Position numbers and translations under genes: made by a program. The notes beneath the pieces were generated by a model. The model was given only the letters and a program-made list of their open reading frames with translations. It had not been told where the DNA came from and ran no database searches. This document shows, piece after piece, positions 34,736 to 43,104 of a stretch of 64,000 nt of DNA; positions within the stretch are counted from its first letter, which is position 1; each line of letters starts with the position of its first letter. Origin of the DNA: Kitasatospora aureofaciens (lineage in GTDB: Bacteria > Actinomycetota > Actinomycetes > Streptomycetales > Streptomycetaceae); NCBI RefSeq assembly GCF_019192735.1, contig NZ_JAHTKP010000006.1, forward strand, positions 1 to 64,000, given 5' to 3'.

Positions 34736-35770
34736 GTGTTGAGAACCGACCCGCCGGCCACCACAGCCCCGGCGACGCCTCGGCCCTCGGCGGTACGGCA
34801 GCCGTTGCTGCTGCTCGCCGGGCTGTGCGCGCTCGCGCTGTGTGCCGCGCTGAGCCTCGCGCTCGGCGCCCGATCCATTCCGCCGTCCACCGTGGCCGAT
34901 GCCCTGACCGGCGCCGTCCACGGCGGCGACGCCGATGTCGTGACGGGCCTTCGCGTCCCGCGCACGGTCATCGGGCTGGCGGTCGGGGCCGCGCTCGGCG
35001 TGGCCGGGGCGGTCACCCAGGGCGTCACCCGCAACCCGCTGGCCTCGCCGGTCACGCTCGGCATCAACGCGGGCGCGAGCCTCGCCGTGGTCGCCGCGAT
35101 CTACGCGCTGGACCTCGCCCGCCCCGCCCAGTACGTCTGGTTCGCCTTCGCCGGCGCGGCCGTCGCCGCGGTCGCCGCGTACGCGATGTCCCGGCGCGGC
35201 GGGGACCTCGACCCGGTCCGGCTCGCGCTCGGCGGCACGGTGCTCACCGTCGTGCTCACCTCGTGGACCTCCGCGCTGATGCTGGCCAGTCACCGCACCC
35301 TGGACGAGGCCCGGTTCTGGCTGGCCGGCTCGATCGCCGGGCGACAGCTGGACACGCTCACCCCAGTCCTGCCCTTCCTCGCGGTCGGCCTGCTGGGCGC
35401 GTTCGCGATCTCGCCCGCCCTCAACGCGCTGGCCCTCGGCGACGAGGCCGCCCAGTCGCTCGGCGTGCCGGTGGCCCGGATCCGGGTGGCCGGCGGGCTG
35501 GCCGTCGTCCTCCTGGCGGGGAGCGCGGTCGCCGTCGCCGGACCGGTGGCGTTCATCGGACTGGCGGCTCCGCACCTGGTCCGCCCGCTGCTCGGCAACG
35601 ACCACCGCTGGCTGCTGCCCGGCTGCCTGATCGCCGGTCCGCTGCTGCTGCTCGCCGCCGACGTGCTCGGCCGGCTCGTGGCCCGCCCGTCCGAGATCGA
35701 GGTCGGGATCGTGACGGCCTTCCTCGGCGCGCCGCTGCTCGCGGTGCTGGCGCGGAGGGTGGCCCGGTGA
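34736..35770 (+). CDS. FecCD-type siderophore permease, subunit 1
   Basis: A 344-residue integral membrane protein of the FecCD/BtuC family with about ten hydrophobic segments. The family motif RVPRTVIGLAVGAALGVAG...TQGVTRNPLASP (about 73-105) is clear and GPVAFIGLAAPHLVR is the ATPase-contacting loop. With the next permease, the ATPase and the lipoprotein it forms a ferric-siderophore importer. GTG start fits a leaderless promoter under the iron box. Its stop overlaps the start of the second permease (GTGA). Confidence 0.93.
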   Translation: MLRTDPPATTAPATPRPSAVRQPLLLLAGLCALALCAALSLALGARSIPPSTVADALTGAVHGGDADVVTGLRVPRTVIGLAVGAALGVAGAVTQGVTRNPLASPVTLGINAGASLAVVAAIYALDLARPAQYVWFAFAGAAVAAVAAYAMSRRGGDLDPVRLALGGTVLTVVLTSWTSALMLASHRTLDEARFWLAGSIAGRQLDTLTPVLPFLAVGLLGAFAISPALNALALGDEAAQSLGVPVARIRVAGGLAVVLLAGSAVAVAGPVAFIGLAAPHLVRPLLGNDHRWLLPGCLIAGPLLLLAADVLGRLVARPSEIEVGIVTAFLGAPLLAVLARRVAR

Positions 35771-36801
35771 CCGCGCTCGCCACCCCGATCGGCGTGATCG
35801 CCCGCCGCCGCGCCCGGACCGCCGCCTGGTCGGTGCTGGCCGCCGCGCTGCTGGTGCTCCTGACCGGCGTCGCCCTCGGCACCGGGCAGGTCAGCATGTC
35901 CGTGTGGGACGCGCTGCGCGCCCTCGCCGGACAGGGCGAGCCCGGGAACGTCCTGGTGGTGCAGCAGTTCCGGGCCCCGCGCGTGGTGTCGGCACTGATC
36001 GCGGGCGCCGGGCTGGCGATGGCCGGCTCGATGCTCCAGCGCCTCTTCCGCAACCCGCTGGCCTCCCCCGACACCATCGGCGTCACCGGCGGCGCGTCCT
36101 TCGGCGCGGTGCTGATGCTCGCCACCGGCGCCTCCCAGCAGCTGATCCCGCTCGCGGCGCTCGGCGGCGGGCTGCTCGCCGCGCTGCTGCTCGGGGGCTT
36201 CGCCTGGCGCTCCCGGATGGGCGTCACGCGGCTGGTTCTCGTCGGCCTGGCGCTCCAGCAGGGCCTCGCCGCCGCCGTGAACCTGATGATCGTACGGTTC
36301 CCGGCCGAGCTGGCCGCGTCCGCGATGCAGTGGACCACCGGCTCGCTCTACGGCCGGAACTGGACCGAGGTCCGGATCGGCGGCACCGCCATCGCGCTCA
36401 CCGCCGTCGCCGTGCTGCTCTGCCAGCGGCGCGTCGCGGTCCTCGACCTCGGCGACGACTCGGCCGGCGGCCTCGGCCTCAACCCCGGCCGGGACCGGAT
36501 GTGGCTGCTGCTGCTCACCATCACCCTCGCCTCGCTCGCCGCCGCCCTCACCGGCCCTGTCGCCTTCGTCGCGCTCGCCGTCCCGCACCTGGTCCGGCTG
36601 CTCGCCGGGCCATCCACCCTCGGCACGCTCGGCCTCACCGCGCTCACCGGCGCCGTCCTGCTGCTCGGTGCCGACCTCCTCGTGCTCCACGTGATCCCCG
36701 TCCACGGCCTGCCGGTCGGTGCCGTCACCGCCACGCTCGGCGCGCCCTGGCTCCTGGTGCTGATGATCCGCCAGGGCCGGCTTCCCCAGAGGAGCAGCTG
36801 A
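35767..36801 (+). CDS. FecCD-type siderophore permease, subunit 2
   Basis: A 344-residue paralogue of the preceding permease: RAPRVVSALIAGAGLAMAG...LQRLFRNPLASP near residues 70-102 and GPVAFVALAVPHLVRLLAG as the coupling loop. The two subunits probably form a heterodimeric channel. GTG start overlaps the upstream stop by four bases; the stop overlaps the ATPase ATG by one base (TGATG). The frame remains open far upstream but that part is antisense-like shadow of subunit 1. Confidence 0.92.
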   Translation: MTALATPIGVIARRRARTAAWSVLAAALLVLLTGVALGTGQVSMSVWDALRALAGQGEPGNVLVVQQFRAPRVVSALIAGAGLAMAGSMLQRLFRNPLASPDTIGVTGGASFGAVLMLATGASQQLIPLAALGGGLLAALLLGGFAWRSRMGVTRLVLVGLALQQGLAAAVNLMIVRFPAELAASAMQWTTGSLYGRNWTEVRIGGTAIALTAVAVLLCQRRVAVLDLGDDSAGGLGLNPGRDRMWLLLLTITLASLAAALTGPVAFVALAVPHLVRLLAGPSTLGTLGLTALTGAVLLLGADLLVLHVIPVHGLPVGAVTATLGAPWLLVLMIRQGRLPQRSS

Positions 36802-37685
36802 TGACCACCGCCAAGGAAGCCAACCGCCCCTCCGCCAACAGCCCCATCCCCAACAACCCCGTCGCCGACAACCCCGTCGCCAACAGCCTCGCCGCCCACG
36901 GCCTCGGCCTGCGCTACGGCGACCGCACGATCGTCGATGGGCTCGACCTCGAACTGCCCGGCGGCGCCGTCACCGCGATCGTCGGACCCAACGCGTGCGG
37001 CAAGTCCACCCTGCTGCGCGGGCTGGTGCGCCTCCTCGAACCGGCCGCCGGCACCGTCACCCTCGACGGCTCCGACATCCACCGGATGCCCGCCCGGGCG
37101 CTCGCCAAGCGGATGGGCCTGCTGCCGCAGCAGCCGGTCACCCCCGAGGCGATCACCGTCGAGTCGCTGGTGCGGCTCGGCCGGTACCCGCACCAGCGGA
37201 TGCTCAGCCCATGGTCCAAGGCCGACCAGGCCGCCGTCGAGGACGCGCTCGCCCGCACCGGGACCGCCGAACTGCGCGACCAGCAGGTCGACCGGCTCTC
37301 CGGCGGGCAGCGCCAGCGCGCCTGGATCGCGCTCGCGCTCGCCCAGGACACCGACCTGCTGCTGCTCGACGAACCGACCACCTTCCTCGACCTGCGCCAC
37401 CAGCTCGACGTCCTCGACCTCGTCACTGACCTGCACGAGGAGGCCGGGCGCACCGTCGTCATGGTGCTGCACGACCTCGGGCAGGCCGCCCGGTACGCCG
37501 ACCACCTGGTCGTCCTCAAGGACGGGCGGCTCGCCGCGGCCGGGCCGCCGGCGGAGGTGCTGACGGCCGAGCTGGTCGAGGCCGTGTTCCAGGTGCCGTG
37601 CCGGGTGGTGCCCGACCCGGAGACCGGCTCGCCGCTGGTCGTGCCACGGGCCCGGGCGCGTGCTCGTTCCGCTGCCGCCGTCTGA
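36801..37685 (+). CDS. Siderophore ABC transporter ATPase
   Basis: A 294-residue ATPase of the FecE/FepC type: Walker A GPNACGKST (about 64-72), Q-loop LLPQQPVTP, signature LSGGQRQRAWIALAL, Walker B LLLLDEPTTFLDL and switch His in VLHDLGQA. The N-terminus has an unusual Asn/Pro-rich tail with repeated NPVA(D/N)N units before the fold begins at about residue 34. It powers import of the ferric siderophore. Coupled to the preceding permease by TGATG; 61 bases before the binding protein. Confidence 0.94.
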   Translation: MTTAKEANRPSANSPIPNNPVADNPVANSLAAHGLGLRYGDRTIVDGLDLELPGGAVTAIVGPNACGKSTLLRGLVRLLEPAAGTVTLDGSDIHRMPARALAKRMGLLPQQPVTPEAITVESLVRLGRYPHQRMLSPWSKADQAAVEDALARTGTAELRDQQVDRLSGGQRQRAWIALALAQDTDLLLLDEPTTFLDLRHQLDVLDLVTDLHEEAGRTVVMVLHDLGQAARYADHLVVLKDGRLAAAGPPAEVLTAELVEAVFQVPCRVVPDPETGSPLVVPRARARARSAAAV

Positions 37686-37746
37686 CCAACCCCCCTTCCC
37701 CCACCCCCGTTCACCCCGAACGTTCGCCCCGATCCAAGGAACACCA

Positions 37747-38760
37747 ATGAACCGCCGACTCCCCGTCGCCGTCCTCGCCGTCACGCTCTCCACCACGCTG
37801 CTCGCCGCCTGCGGCAGCAACGGGGACGGCACCAAGGCGAACGGCGACTCCGCCTCCTCGTCCGCTTCCGGCGCCGCCGGCGGCGCCGGTTCGAACGCCG
37901 TCTTCCCGCGCAGCGTCAAGCACGCCGCCGGAACCGCCGAGATCAAGGCCCAGCCGAAGCGCGTCGTGGTGCTGGACAGCGGCGAGCTCGACGACGTCAC
38001 CCTGCTCGGCATCACGCCGGTCGGCGCGGTCTCGCCGCACATGAAGACCGAGGGCGGTTTCCCGAACTACCTCAAGGACAAGATCAAGGACACCAAGGAC
38101 GTCGGCCCGATGAACGAGCCGAACCTGGAGCTGATCGCCTCCCTCAAGCCCGACCTGATCCTCTCCTCCAAGGTCCGCCACGCCAAGGTCTACGACCAGC
38201 TGAACGCGATCGCGCCGACCGTGCTCGCCGAGACCACCGGCTTCCCGTGGAAGGAGAACCTCGCCCTCTACGCGCAGGCGCTCGGCAAGGAGGACGAGGC
38301 GAAGAAGGCGCTCGCCGACTACGAGGCGCGCGCGGCCAAGCTCGGCGAGGCGATCAAGGCGAAGAACGGCGGCGCGATGCCGACGACGTCCGTGGTCCGG
38401 TTCGTGGCCGGCCCGACCCGTCTGTACGCCAAGTCCTCCTACAGCGGCGTCGTGCTGAAGGACGTCGGCCTGGCCCGCCCGGCCTCCCAGGACGTCGACA
38501 AGAACATCGTCGAGGTGAGCGCCGAGCAGATCAACCAGGCCGACGCCGACCTGGTGTTCGTCACCACGGCCGACGACCCGTCCAAGACCAAGGAGAGCGA
38601 GGTCCAGCAGACCCCGGTCTGGCAGGGCCTGAACGCCGTCAAGAACAACAAGGTGTTCACCGTTCCGGACGAGACCTGGATGTCCGGCATCGGCGTCCAG
38701 GCCGCCGACGCGATGCTCGGCGACATTGCCAAGGCCACGGGCGTCGAGGCGCCGAAGTAG
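37747..38760 (+). CDS. Ferric-siderophore-binding lipoprotein
   Basis: A 337-residue FecB/FhuD-type binding protein. Sec-type lipoprotein signal with lipobox LLAAC (Cys22), then a Ser/Ala/Gly-rich tether and the two-lobed binding fold (PKRVVVLDSGELDDVTLLGITPVG; NLELIASLKPDLILSS). It captures the ferric siderophore outside the membrane and hands it to the FecCD permease. AAGGAA precedes the ATG. It closely resembles the orphan binding protein at 22541. It separates the import genes from the biosynthetic genes and is followed by a hairpin. Confidence 0.93.
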   Translation: MNRRLPVAVLAVTLSTTLLAACGSNGDGTKANGDSASSSASGAAGGAGSNAVFPRSVKHAAGTAEIKAQPKRVVVLDSGELDDVTLLGITPVGAVSPHMKTEGGFPNYLKDKIKDTKDVGPMNEPNLELIASLKPDLILSSKVRHAKVYDQLNAIAPTVLAETTGFPWKENLALYAQALGKEDEAKKALADYEARAAKLGEAIKAKNGGAMPTTSVVRFVAGPTRLYAKSSYSGVVLKDVGLARPASQDVDKNIVEVSAEQINQADADLVFVTTADDPSKTKESEVQQTPVWQGLNAVKNNKVFTVPDETWMSGIGVQAADAMLGDIAKATGVEAPK

Positions 38761-38787
38761 TCGAGGCGCTGCAGTAGCCGCCGTGCA

Positions 38788-38820
38788 ACCGCCGTCGTCG
38801 ACGAGTGTTGCGACGGTGGT
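38788..38820 (+). terminator. Intra-operon hairpin (possible attenuator)
   Basis: ACCGCCGTCG (38788-38797) pairs with CGACGGTGGT (38811-38820) with one G-U pair and a 13-base loop, no T-tract. Lying between the lipoprotein and biosynthetic genes it could reduce read-through or protect the upstream mRNA end. Confidence 0.45.
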
Positions 38821-38876
38821 CTGCTCGTCGCGCCGTCGCACTTGTCGCCCGCCACCACCCCGAGGACCACCACCAC

Positions 38877-40085
38877 ATGCGCCTCTACCTGCTCGCCCAC
38901 AACCCCACCGACTCGGTCACCGCCGGCTTCCTGCCCGCCGCCGCCCGGCTCGGACTCGACGTCACCGTCCTGACCGACAGTGCCGAGTCCCACCAGTGGG
39001 CGTACGCCGTCCTCCCGTTCACCGCGCCCGAGGTGCTGGAGTGCGACGTCCGGGACTTCCGCGCGGTGATCAGCCTGATCTCCCGCCACCACGCGCCCGA
39101 CGCGGTGTTCAGCAACAGCGACCACCTGCAGACCCAGACCGCCCTGGCCGCCGAGTACTTCGGCCTGCCCGCCAAGGACTGGAAGGCCGCTCTGCGGGCC
39201 AAGGACAAGGGCCAGCTGCGCCGCCACCTCGCCCTGACCGGCCAGGACACCGTCTGGTCGGCCGAGTTGGCGCCCGGGCAGGACCCGACCGCGCTGGAGC
39301 CGCCGTTCCCGTGCGTGGTCAAGCCGCGCGAGGGCGTCGCGAGCGAGGACGTCACGCTCGTCGCCGACGCCGCCGAACTCACCCTCCGCTGCAAGGAGAT
39401 CCAGCACCGCCGGGCCGGCGCCACGCTGGTCGTCGAGGAGTTCCTGGACGGGCAGCTGTGCACCCTGGAGACGCTGGGCGACGGCCGGCGCCGCCACGTC
39501 CTCGGCGGGTTCCGCACCCGGCTCTCCCCTCCCCCGGACTTCATCGAGGAGGTCCTGGAGTTCGTCCCCGCGCACCCCGCCGACGTCATCGCCCAGGTCC
39601 TCGCCCAGCTCGACGCGCTCGGCGTCGGACTCGGCGCCTGCCACACCGAGTTCGTCCTCCAGCCGGACGGCCGCGCCCGGATCATCGAGGTCAACTACCG
39701 TGCCATCGGCGACCAGTGCGACCTGATGCTCGCCGAAATCCTCGGCATACCGCTCTTCGAGCACATCCTCGGCGTCCACCTCGGACGTGAACTTCATGCC
39801 GGGCTCGGCGAATTGTGCGCCGCCACGCCGCGCCGCGCCCGCAACGAGGTGATCTGCGCCGACCGGGCCGGCGTCCTCACCGCCGCCCCGGGCCCGTACG
39901 ACGAGGAGCGCGACGGCGTGCGGCTCGCCTACCGTCCGCTGCGCCCGCTCGGCGAACGGCACGAGCACTACCGCACCAACCGGGACTACCTGGGCGTCAT
40001 ATGGGCCGTTGGTACCGACCAGGCAGCCGTGGACGCCGTCGTCGCCCGCTTCCGCGCCGCCAACCGCTGGGAGATCACCCGGTGA
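38877..40085 (+). CDS. ATP-grasp ligase, PvsA-like siderophore biosynthesis protein
   Basis: A 402-residue ATP-grasp enzyme: PFPCVVKPREGVASED (nucleotide-binding strand and loop, about 142-157), VVEEFLDGQ, and the metal-binding EVNYRAIGDQCD (about 263-274). N-terminus MRLYLLAHNPTDSVTAGFLPA leads the preATP-grasp fold. In the vibrioferrin pathway the first gene, pvsA, encodes an ATP-grasp ligase that joins an amino acid to the carboxylate backbone; this one has the same position, so a similar amide-forming step is inferred. ATG at 38877 has GAGGA eleven bases upstream. Its stop overlaps the next start (GTGA). Confidence 0.86.
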   Translation: MRLYLLAHNPTDSVTAGFLPAAARLGLDVTVLTDSAESHQWAYAVLPFTAPEVLECDVRDFRAVISLISRHHAPDAVFSNSDHLQTQTALAAEYFGLPAKDWKAALRAKDKGQLRRHLALTGQDTVWSAELAPGQDPTALEPPFPCVVKPREGVASEDVTLVADAAELTLRCKEIQHRRAGATLVVEEFLDGQLCTLETLGDGRRRHVLGGFRTRLSPPPDFIEEVLEFVPAHPADVIAQVLAQLDALGVGLGACHTEFVLQPDGRARIIEVNYRAIGDQCDLMLAEILGIPLFEHILGVHLGRELHAGLGELCAATPRRARNEVICADRAGVLTAAPGPYDEERDGVRLAYRPLRPLGERHEHYRTNRDYLGVIWAVGTDQAAVDAVVARFRAANRWEITR

Positions 40086-41857
40086 CCGCCGCCGAGCAGC
40101 TCACCCTGCGCCTGCTCTCCGCGCTCGTACGCGAGGACGTCCTCGGCCTGCGCACGCGCGGGACGATCGAGCAGCGAGCGGACGGACCGTGGCTCGAACT
40201 CCCGGACGCCGCACTGGCCGTGCCCGTCGCTCCCGAGGGGTTCCAGTCCGAGTACGCTGTCCGGCTGCCGCTACTGGAACTCGGCGGACGCGAACTCGCA
40301 GGTCTGGACGCCATTGTGGCGAATCTCGCCGAGCTGGCCGACACCGAGGACCGGCCCGGCTGGACCGCCCTCGCCGACGAGTGCCGCCAGACCCTCGCCA
40401 CCATGGAACTGCACGAGCAGGCCCGGCCCGAGGTGCACGCGCGCCTCACCGACCTGTACGGCGCCGACCCGGCCGCCTGGGCCGGTCCCGCCGCCACCCT
40501 CGGCCACGACACCCTGGCCGCCTACCTCGACCACCCGGTCTACCCGACCGCACGCGGCCGGGCCGGTCTCAGCAACGCCCAACTGCGCTCCTACGCACCG
40601 GAGTTCCATTCGGCGTTCGAGCTGCGCTGGCTCGCCGTGCCCACCGAAGCCCTCACCACCCACGGCGAACAGCCGCTCCCCAGCTGGTGGCCCACCCCGG
40701 CCTGGCTCGGCCTCGGCGACACCTGCCCCGGCGACGGCTGGACCACCCTGCCCGTCCACCCGCTCACCGTCGGCGCGCCGCTCGACGAGGCGCTGGCCAC
40801 CACCGGCCTGGCCGGCCGCGCGGTGCTCGCCGACCGCGCCTACCTGACGGTCGTACCCACGCTCTCCATGCGCACCGTCGCCGTCGCCGACGACCCCGTC
40901 TGCCACCTCAAACTCCCGCTCGCCACGGCCAGCCTGGGCCGGCTCAACCGCCGCACGATCAAGCCGGGCACGCTGGTCGACGGCGCCGCCGGCCAGCGCC
41001 TGATCGAGGCCGTGCTGGCCCGCGAACCGCGCTTCGCCGGACGGATCCTCCACGCCGACGAGCAGACGTTCGCCCACGCCGGACACGAGCTGCTCGCCGT
41101 CCTGCTGCGCCGCTGTCCGGCCGGGCTGGACCGTGCCGTCACCGTCCCGCTGGCCGCCCTGCTGGCGCCCGCACCCGGGGACCGGCTCGTGCTCGACCAC
41201 CTCGCCGACCGGTTCTACGGCGGCGACCCGCTCGCCCTCTACGACGCCCTGCTGGAGCTGCTGCTCGACTGGCAGACCACGCTCTTCGGCTACGGCATCG
41301 CACTGGAGTCCCACCAACAGAACACCTCGCTGGTCCTCGACGAGGAGGGCCTGCGCCTGCTCTACAAGGACGACGACGGCCCCCGCGTCCACACTGCCCG
41401 CCTGGCCGCCACGCTCGGCGAACTCGCTCCCTCTCCCGAGGAGTTCGATGACGCGCGGATCTTCGGCGACGACGATCGGGCACTGACCGACCTGTTCACC
41501 ACCATCACCGGCCACCTCTGCACCGCCTCCCTCGCATTCGGCCTCGCCGACCACGACCGCGCCGAACTCGGCGATGCCCTCTCCCTGTTGCGCAAGCGCC
41601 TGACGGAGGCCGTCGACCGGCTCGGGCCGGTGGGCGACCCACTGCGGACGGACCTGCTGGACGCCCAGCGGCTGCCGGTCAAGGCCATGGTCACCGCCGG
41701 GACCCTGCTCACCAAGCAGCGTTCGGGCGCCGCCGACATCAACAAGCACTACACCAGCGGCCCCAACTACCTTCTGCCCAGCCACCTGTTGCCCAGCCAC
41801 CTGTTGCCCGGCTACCCGCTGTCCGACGACCGTCCGGCGAACCGCCGCACGCGATGA
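40082..41857 (+). CDS. IucA/IucC-family NIS synthetase 1 (PvsB position)
   Basis: A 591-residue NRPS-independent siderophore synthetase. Conserved elements: LPVHPLTV, PTLSMRTVAV, HLKLPLATASLGRLNRRTIKPG and ALESHQQNTSL (ExHxQN), then a C-terminal FhuF-like domain. Such enzymes adenylate a carboxylate (citrate, alpha-ketoglutarate or a half-ester) and condense it with an amine or alcohol. The order matches pvsB of the vibrioferrin cluster. The C-terminal tail carries a small repeat (LLPSHLLPSH). GTG start and ATGA-type overlap with the MFS gene show translational coupling on both sides. Substrate pair is inferred only. Confidence 0.92.
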   Translation: MTAAEQLTLRLLSALVREDVLGLRTRGTIEQRADGPWLELPDAALAVPVAPEGFQSEYAVRLPLLELGGRELAGLDAIVANLAELADTEDRPGWTALADECRQTLATMELHEQARPEVHARLTDLYGADPAAWAGPAATLGHDTLAAYLDHPVYPTARGRAGLSNAQLRSYAPEFHSAFELRWLAVPTEALTTHGEQPLPSWWPTPAWLGLGDTCPGDGWTTLPVHPLTVGAPLDEALATTGLAGRAVLADRAYLTVVPTLSMRTVAVADDPVCHLKLPLATASLGRLNRRTIKPGTLVDGAAGQRLIEAVLAREPRFAGRILHADEQTFAHAGHELLAVLLRRCPAGLDRAVTVPLAALLAPAPGDRLVLDHLADRFYGGDPLALYDALLELLLDWQTTLFGYGIALESHQQNTSLVLDEEGLRLLYKDDDGPRVHTARLAATLGELAPSPEEFDDARIFGDDDRALTDLFTTITGHLCTASLAFGLADHDRAELGDALSLLRKRLTEAVDRLGPVGDPLRTDLLDAQRLPVKAMVTAGTLLTKQRSGAADINKHYTSGPNYLLPSHLLPSHLLPGYPLSDDRPANRRTR

Positions 41858-43104
41858 GCGTGGACACCCTGCCGCAGCGGTCCGGGAGCGAGGTCGACAG
41901 CTCGGGCGAGCTCGGCCGCCGCCAGGTCCACGCCGTCGCGGCCTGCTACTTCGTCGCCTCCTTCGCCGCGCTCGGCCTGCCGCCGTACCTGACCGCGATC
42001 CTGCCCGCACTAGGCGACTCCCAGGCCCGCTGGGCCGGCGTGCTCTACATCGTGCCGACGGTGTTCAGCGCGCTCGGCGCTCCGCTGTGGGGCCGGCTCG
42101 CGGACCGGTTCGGCCGCAAGCGACTGCTGCTGCGCGCCCAACTTGGGCTCACCGTCTCGTTCCTGGTGGCCGGCGCGGCCGACAGCCTGCCCGCGTTCAC
42201 CCTCGCGCTGGTGCTCCAGGGCTTCCTCGGCGGCACCTTCGCCGCCACCAACGGCTACCTCGCCGCCGCGCTCGACGGCCCACGGCTCTCCCGTGCGCTC
42301 ACCCTGATGCAGGGCAGCGCACGCGCCGCGCTGGTGGCCGCGCCGATCCTGGTCGGCGCGCTGTCCCCGTGGATCGACCCGCACCGGCAGTACCTGGTGA
42401 TGGCCGTACTCCCCCTCGCCGCCGCCCTGTTGCTGTCGCGGCTGCCCGAGCCCCGGCCCCGGCCTGCGGCCACCACGTCCAGCACCATCAGTGCCACCAG
42501 CCCCACGACGGAGAACGAGCCCGAGGGCACTGCACCGGCCTCCCTGCGGCCGCTCTACGCCTTCGAGTTCACCTTCGTCTTCGCCACCGTGATCTCCCTC
42601 CCCTACCTGATCACGCTCGCCGAGCAGCGCCTGCCCGGCGTCTCCGGCGTCACCACGGGCGTCCTGTTCGCCCTGCCGCACCTGTGTTACCTGGTGTTCG
42701 CCGCCCGCACGCACGCGGTCCTCCACGCCCACCCGCACACCGGAATCGCCCTCGGCTTCGGCTTCGTCACCCTCGGCCTCGCCGGACACGCCGTCGCCTA
42801 CTCCCTGCCGGTGTTCGTCGCGGTCCGCCTACTGCTGGGCGCCGGGCTCACGCTCGGTCTGGTCAGCCTCGCCGTGCTCGCCGCCGGAGCCGCCAAGGGC
42901 CGTGCGCCCGGGCGGATGTTCGGCACCCTCGAACTCGTCTCCAAGGGCGGCGCCGTCACCGCCGGCGCCGTCGCCGCGCTGGCCAACGACAGATTCGGCG
43001 CCGCCGCTCCCGTGGTGGCCGGCACCGCCGCCGCCCTGCTGGCCGCCCTCGCGGCCACCGCACTCACCGTCCCGTCCTCCCGCCAGCGTTGGAGTCGCCG
43101 ATGA
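41854..43104 (+). CDS. MFS siderophore exporter (PvsC position)
   Basis: A 416-residue major facilitator protein with 12 predicted helices; GRLADRFGRKR (about 78-88) is the loop 2-3 motif, and a polar Thr/Ser/Glu-rich loop (about 205-228) separates the halves. Lying between the two synthetase genes, exactly as pvsC does, it should export the finished siderophore. ATG overlaps the upstream stop; its own stop overlaps the next ATG (both ATGA). Confidence 0.9.
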   Translation: MSVDTLPQRSGSEVDSSGELGRRQVHAVAACYFVASFAALGLPPYLTAILPALGDSQARWAGVLYIVPTVFSALGAPLWGRLADRFGRKRLLLRAQLGLTVSFLVAGAADSLPAFTLALVLQGFLGGTFAATNGYLAAALDGPRLSRALTLMQGSARAALVAAPILVGALSPWIDPHRQYLVMAVLPLAAALLLSRLPEPRPRPAATTSSTISATSPTTENEPEGTAPASLRPLYAFEFTFVFATVISLPYLITLAEQRLPGVSGVTTGVLFALPHLCYLVFAARTHAVLHAHPHTGIALGFGFVTLGLAGHAVAYSLPVFVAVRLLLGAGLTLGLVSLAVLAAGAAKGRAPGRMFGTLELVSKGGAVTAGAVAALANDRFGAAAPVVAGTAAALLAALAATALTVPSSRQRWSRR